Source of the DNA: a bacterium
GTDB taxonomy: Bacteria; Eremiobacterota; Eremiobacteria; Baltobacterales; Baltobacteraceae
Length of the DNA: 9,025 nucleotides
Direction: 5' to 3'
Assembly (NCBI GenBank): GCA_021781095.1
Contig: JAJXXM010000255.1
Location: forward strand, 1-9,025
The notes under the pieces were generated by a model that saw nothing but the letters and a program-made list of their open reading frames with translations, was not told where the DNA came from and searched no databases. The position numbers and the translations under genes are program-made. Positions within the stretch are counted from its first letter, which is position 1; each line of letters opens with the position of its first letter. Positions 5,552 through 9,025 of the stretch are shown one piece after another.

Positions 5552-7342
5552 TTACGCTTGCAAGCGTTTTGTGAGCGCCGCCAACTCTTGTCGGAGCGCA
5601 TCGGGAATCGGAGACCCCGCCTCCAAGAGGGCATCCACCGCCCGATTGAGCTCGCCGAGCCGCCGCCGTTCTCGCTCTCGTTCGAAATGCGCGAGTATCC
5701 GCCGTACGTGCGCCTTGGCTTCCTCGATACCCGGGTAGCGCGGCGTCGAGCTGCGGTCAGCCTGTCCTAACGCGGCGACGATCTCCAGAAGCTCGGCATT
5801 CTCGATAAAGAGCGAGAAGAGCTCCCCCGAGCTCTCCGCATCGCGACCGCGCTCGAGCAGTACGAGCAGAATACGCCGATAGCGGTCGTCTCGAAATTCT
5901 TCAATGGGGATCGATTCGGCAAAGGGTGCGATGAGCTCCGGCCGTTCGATAAAGATCGCTAAGAGTTCGCGTTCGCTCGAGGGCGCGCCGATCGCCGCGC
6001 CGGCGCGCCGGGTTCCGACGATCGCGGTATCGCTGGGACGTGCAAAACCGGCGACGGCATCGACACGCGCCGCCGCCCGCAGATCGTCGACGGCAAGCCC
6101 GAGCCGCATCGCAACGTAGGTGCGCCAGCGATCCCATTCCTCGCGGGGCACGAGCCGACGCACGATCTCCTCGGCTTCGCGTGCGATCGCCGCGGGGTTT
6201 TCGAAGCCGGTCGCCAGCCGCGCGATGCGCGGATCGAGTTTGAATTGCACGGCGGGAACGGCCTCTCCGAGAAGTCGCTCGAAGGCGGCGCGCCCGTGCG
6301 CGCGCACGTAGCTATCGGGATCCTCACCTGCGGGAAGAACGCAGATACGCAAGCTCGCACCCGCCCGTTCGATCTTCGTAGCCGCGATATCGATCGCGCG
6401 GAGTGCGGCGGCGTTGCCCGCCGCATCGCCGTCGTAGCAGAGAATGATTCGGTCGGCATACTTTCGGAGTTCGTCGGCCTGTTCGGCAGTAAAGGCCGTT
6501 CCCAACGAGGCCACCGCATTGGTTATCCCCGCTTGGTGGAGCGCGATGCAATCGAGATATCCCTCGACGACGACGAGCGTACCGCTCTCTTTCGCCGCTC
6601 GGCGCGCGATCTCCAATGCAAAGAGCACCTGCCCCTTCGTATAGACCGGAGTCGTGCTCGTATTGAGATACTTCGGTTCCCCGTCGCCGACACTCCGTCC
6701 ACCGAATGCGACGATTTCGCCGGTCGTGTTCCGCGTCGGCACCATAATGCGATCGCGATAGAAATCGTAATACCCCCGCTGACCGGGCCGCACGAGCCCG
6801 GCGCGCTCGGCGAGCGCGAGATCGAGCGAGCGGGACGTCAACTCCGTAACGAGCCCATCCCATCGATCGGGGGCATAACCGATGCTAAAACGTTCGATCG
6901 TCGCATCGTCGAGCCCGCGACCGCGCGCGTACGCAAGCCCGCGCTCGCCTTCGGGCGTCTTGAGGATCCGCGCAAAGTACGCTGCGGCGACGCCGTTGAT
7001 TTCGTACATGCGCTCCTTTTCGCTGCGCGCGCGTGCCTGCTCGGGGCGTTCGGGTTCGAGTTCCACGCCGGCTCGAACCGCCAACATGCGCGCCGCTTCG
7101 GGAAACGGAAGATTTTCGCGCTCCATGAGAAACGAAATCGCATCGCCGCCCTTCCCGCAACCAAAACATTTATAGAATCCACGGTCGGGGTGAACGTGAA
7201 AAGACGGCGTCTTTTCGCCGTGGAACGGACAGAGCCCGACGAAGTCGTTTCCGCGCTTTTTGAGCGGTACGTACTGGCCGATAAAGGCGACGAGGTCGGT
7301 GCGCGCGAGCACTTCGCGCAATGAGGATCGGTCGAAAGCCAC
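5552..7342 (-). CDS. dnaG: DNA primase DnaG
   Basis: Synthesises RNA primers for the replication fork and works with the replicative helicase DnaB. The 596-residue length is normal. The N-terminal zinc-binding domain shows CPFH (Cys38, His41) and CFGC (Cys59, Cys62) in the usual CHC2 pattern. The RNA polymerase core has RFSIGYAPDRW at 151-161, FYRDRIMVP near 194-202 and FGGR near 213. The TOPRIM domain follows with VVVEGYLD (Glu260) and CYDGDAAG (Asp304, Asp306), the metal-binding acidic residues. The remainder from about 440 is the diverse helicase-binding C-terminal domain, rich in Arg/Glu helices. The start is GTG at 7342, chosen because the N-terminus then aligns with the family; the AGGG just upstream is too close (2 nt) to be a good Shine-Dalgarno. 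rpoD follows after 67 bp. The gene is divergent from the HD-protein gene. Identification is secure. Confidence 0.97.
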   Translation of the reverse strand: MAFDRSSLREVLARTDLVAFIGQYVPLKKRGNDFVGLCPFHGEKTPSFHVHPDRGFYKCFGCGKGGDAISFLMERENLPFPEAARMLAVRAGVELEPERPEQARARSEKERMYEINGVAAAYFARILKTPEGERGLAYARGRGLDDATIERFSIGYAPDRWDGLVTELTSRSLDLALAERAGLVRPGQRGYYDFYRDRIMVPTRNTTGEIVAFGGRSVGDGEPKYLNTSTTPVYTKGQVLFALEIARRAAKESGTLVVVEGYLDCIALHQAGITNAVASLGTAFTAEQADELRKYADRIILCYDGDAAGNAAALRAIDIAATKIERAGASLRICVLPAGEDPDSYVRAHGRAAFERLLGEAVPAVQFKLDPRIARLATGFENPAAIAREAEEIVRRLVPREEWDRWRTYVAMRLGLAVDDLRAAARVDAVAGFARPSDTAIVGTRRAGAAIGAPSSERELLAIFIERPELIAPFAESIPIEEFRDDRYRRILLVLLERGRDAESSGELFSLFIENAELLEIVAALGQADRSSTPRYPGIEEAKAHVRRILAHFERERERRRLGELNRAVDALLEAGSPIPDALRQELAALTKRLQA

Positions 7343-7387
7343 TGCCCTACGGGGTTTCCGTTTGCGCGGGAGCGAAGCCTACGCCCG

Positions 7388-8599
7388 GTGAAGCGCATTT
7401 TCGATCCGATCCACCGCTTCATCGAGCTTGCCCCCGGCGAGGCGGCACTGCTCGATCTCCCCGTCATGCAACGCATGCGTCGCTTGCGCCAGCTCGGGCT
7501 CGCCTACCTCGCCTTCCCGTCGGCAGAACATTCGCGCTTTACCCACGCTCTCGGGGCGATGGCGATCGGGACGCGCGCGCTCGACGCAATCGTCGAGCAC
7601 GATCGAGCGCTCTTCTCCAGCGACCGAGAAATTGCCGCACAACGGCGCCTGCTGCGGGTATCGTTGTTGCTCCACGATATCGGGCACGGCCCATTTAGCC
7701 ACGCTTGCGAATCGGTGCTCGGGAAGCGTCACGAAGAGCGCACGGAGGCGCTCCTCGCGCAGCCGTCGATGCGCTCGCGGATCGAGGGGCTCGATCTCGA
7801 TCCCGACGACGTCCTCGCGCTGATCGTCGGCTCGTCACCGTCCCGCTACCCGGCTCTGCGCGAGCTCGTGAGCGGCCCGAACCTCGATGCGGACCGCATG
7901 GATTATCTGCAGCGCGACTCTTATTTTACCGGCGTGGTGAACGGCCGCTACGACGCGGAGCAATTGCTGGCGTCGCTCCGGCTGATCGAGCGCTCGGGAG
8001 AGCTCTTGCTCGGCATCGACGGGCGCGGCGTCGTCGCATTGGAGTCCTTCGTGCTCGCACGATACATGATGTTCGCGTCGGTCTATTTTCACCACACGAC
8101 GCGGCTGTTCGAACGCATTCTTCAAGACGTGTTACACGAACTCTGGCCCGATCCACACGCACTCGACCCGATCGAAGAATTTTTGCGCTGGGATGATTTT
8201 CGCGTTTTGAATGAACTCAACGACCGGCAGAGCGTTGCCGCCACGGCGTTGCGCGAACGGACGCGGCTCTACGGGTTGGCTGCCGAATTCAACGCCGAGC
8301 ACGATCTTCGCGCGTTCGAAGCCTGCGAAAGCGCGCTCCGCGAACGATTCGGCGATGCCGGCGTCTGGGCGGATTCACAGTCGCAACTCCTTCATCGCCT
8401 CCCACTCGTCCTCGACGAGCCCGATTCGCGAACCGTTTGGGTGACCGGCCCGGCGGGGATCGTCGACGCAAGAGAGGCATCCGATTTAATCGCCAAGCTC
8501 TCAGGGCGCGTCTATTGGCGCAAGCTTTTCGTCGCGCGTTCGGCCGGGAGCATCACCGAAGCCCGCGCGATCTGTGCCGAGAGGCTCGCGCGGCTCTAG
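7388..8599 (+). CDS. HD-domain phosphohydrolase (COG1078 / SAMHD1-like type)
   Basis: A cytoplasmic metal-dependent phosphohydrolase of 403 residues. Relatives include dNTP triphosphohydrolases of the SAMHD1/dGTPase type and the poorly characterised YwfO-like bacterial proteins. The catalytic set is complete: RFTHALGAM (His53), LLHDIGHGPFSH (His96, Asp97, with His100 and His105), and the later DADRMDYLQRDSYFTG (Asp168). The N-terminal FDPIHRFIEL and LDLPVMQRMRRLRQLGLAYL blocks are characteristic of the family. The C-terminal half, from about 230, is helical and variable. The start is GTG 7388, the only start codon in frame after an upstream stop at 7322; the nearest purine-rich GGGAG is 15 nt or more away, so initiation looks weak. 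It diverges from dnaG across 45 bp and ends 2 bp from the convergent coiled-coil gene. The likely role is control of nucleotide pools, but the substrate cannot be read from sequence. Confidence 0.9.
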   Translation: MKRIFDPIHRFIELAPGEAALLDLPVMQRMRRLRQLGLAYLAFPSAEHSRFTHALGAMAIGTRALDAIVEHDRALFSSDREIAAQRRLLRVSLLLHDIGHGPFSHACESVLGKRHEERTEALLAQPSMRSRIEGLDLDPDDVLALIVGSSPSRYPALRELVSGPNLDADRMDYLQRDSYFTGVVNGRYDAEQLLASLRLIERSGELLLGIDGRGVVALESFVLARYMMFASVYFHHTTRLFERILQDVLHELWPDPHALDPIEEFLRWDDFRVLNELNDRQSVAATALRERTRLYGLAAEFNAEHDLRAFEACESALRERFGDAGVWADSQSQLLHRLPLVLDEPDSRTVWVTGPAGIVDAREASDLIAKLSGRVYWRKLFVARSAGSITEARAICAERLARL

Positions 8600-8601
8600 C
8601 C

Positions 8602-9025
8602 TTATTTCATGTGGGTCATCAACAGCGAGGTCGCGAGCGAAATGACCCCGGTAAGGCCAACGAACAGGGTAAGCATCGCTCGTGAGAGCCGGCTCTCGTA
8701 GCGCGCCGCCAGCGCCTCGCCCCGCTGCTCGAGGCCGAGGATTCGACCGTCGAGGCCTTGGATTTTGCCGTCAAGCCCGACGATCTTTCCGTCAAGCCTC
8801 GCTCCGAGCGCATCCATCTTCCCGTCGAGGGCCACGATCTTCCCGTCGAGCCTCGCTCCGAGCGCATCGATCTTCCCGTCGAGGGCCACGATCTTCCCGT
8901 CGAGCGTCGATGCAACCGCATCGATCTTCTTGTCAAGTTTATCGCACGCTTCGCGAAGGTCGGCTTTCGTAATGACGTTCTCCTGAAACACCATGCCGAA
9001 AACCTCGGCGACGGCCTCGGCGTGT
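8602..9025 (-). CDS. Coiled-coil protein with C-terminal membrane anchor (DUF1640/CCDC90-like), 5' end outside the window
   Basis: A short protein with a long helical coiled coil and one C-terminal transmembrane segment (LTLFVGLTGVISLATSLLM, ending THMK), so probably anchored in the membrane by its tail. An ATG at 8994 gives 130 residues with a weak GAGG upstream. However, the frame stays open to the window edge and reads HAEAVAEVFGMVFQENVITKADL, which resembles the AEA...LATKxDL start of DUF1640-type proteins, so I think the true start lies beyond the window. Residues 31-84 (counted from the ATG) are three copies of an 18-residue unit, LDGKIVALDGKIDALGAR, a 7+7+4 pattern suited to a continuous coiled coil. 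The function of such bacterial proteins is unknown. The gene is convergent with the HD gene with only 2 bp between stops. The coding call is good; the family call is moderate. Confidence 0.78.
   Translation of the reverse strand, partial: HAEAVAEVFGMVFQENVITKADLREACDKLDKKIDAVASTLDGKIVALDGKIDALGARLDGKIVALDGKMDALGARLDGKIVGLDGKIQGLDGRILGLEQRGEALAARYESRLSRAMLTLFVGLTGVISLATSLLMTHMK
8743..8904 (-). repeat. Three tandem 54-bp repeats in the coiled-coil gene
   Basis: The copies are 8851-8904, 8797-8850 and 8743-8796. The first two differ at a single base (Ile versus Met codon), while the third is clearly diverged. Each encodes 18 residues, so changes in copy number keep the frame and lengthen or shorten the coiled coil. 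The near identity points to recent duplication or gene conversion. Confidence 0.9.

Noticed and set aside
2264..6756. Four GCGATCGC octamers (starting at 2264, 4556, 6183 and 6749) resembling the cyanobacterial HIP1 element
   Set aside because: More than expected by chance, but all lie in coding sequence rich in GATC/GCG codon junctions, and the gene content does not suggest a cyanobacterium. A genome-wide count would be needed.
6245..7324. Long open frame (359 codons) antisense to dnaG
   Set aside because: It mirrors dnaG, whose domains and catalytic residues are all present on the other strand. Long antisense frames are expected in GC-rich codon usage, and the translation shows no recognisable motif.
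8684..8697. Perfect 14-bp palindrome (GAGAGCC/GGCTCTC)
   Set aside because: It lies inside coding sequence for Glu-Ser-Arg-Leu-Ser, has no loop or T-run, and short GC palindromes are common here.
1..9025. Search by eye for tRNA, rRNA, CRISPR arrays, transposases, phage genes or integration sites
   Set aside because: None seen; genes fill nearly the whole window and the only stretch over 100 bp without a gene is 2346-2493.

Overview
The window is a GC-rich, densely packed stretch of bacterial chromosome. It holds nine protein genes and no RNA gene, insertion sequence, phage gene or CRISPR array. Most content is housekeeping: proline dehydrogenase, D-aminoacyl-tRNA deacylase, DnaG primase, primary sigma factor and an HD phosphohydrolase. 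Four genes (dtd, the HEAT-cyclophilin gene, dnaG and the HD gene) begin with GTG. The lineage cannot be fixed from the sequence. A poorly cultured high-GC group such as Candidatus Eremiobacterota would fit the gene mix, but this is only a guess.

Layout. At 1-834 (+ strand) lie the 3' end of a proline dehydrogenase gene and, 5 nt later, dtd. Convergent with these, at 846-2345 (- strand), is an exported protein joining HEAT repeats to a cyclophilin-type prolyl isomerase. A 148-bp divergent intergenic region with two inverted repeats separates it from a + strand cluster at 2494-4293. That cluster encodes a KGG-repeat stress-type protein, an exported protein with a Pro/Ser/Thr-rich tail, and a secreted His-rich protein that I do not recognise. 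Convergent with the cluster, at 7342-4300 (- strand), is the conserved dnaG-rpoD pair, with a strong hairpin in its 67-bp intercistronic gap. Divergent from dnaG across only 45 bp is the HD-domain phosphohydrolase (7388-8599). It runs into the last gene (8602 to the window edge, - strand), a coiled-coil protein with a C-terminal membrane segment whose start lies outside the window.

How the genes relate. dnaG-rpoD is the core of the classical macromolecular-synthesis operon, coupling replication priming to general transcription. The HD protein belongs to a family related to dNTP triphosphohydrolases, so its place beside the primase may be meaningful, though this is only inference. The least explained part is 2346-4293: a stress-type cytoplasmic protein, two uncharacterised exported proteins, a possible leader hairpin masking the ribosome binding site, and a terminator-like element inside the second gene. 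This is the best candidate for an undescribed small system; the rest is mostly ordinary.
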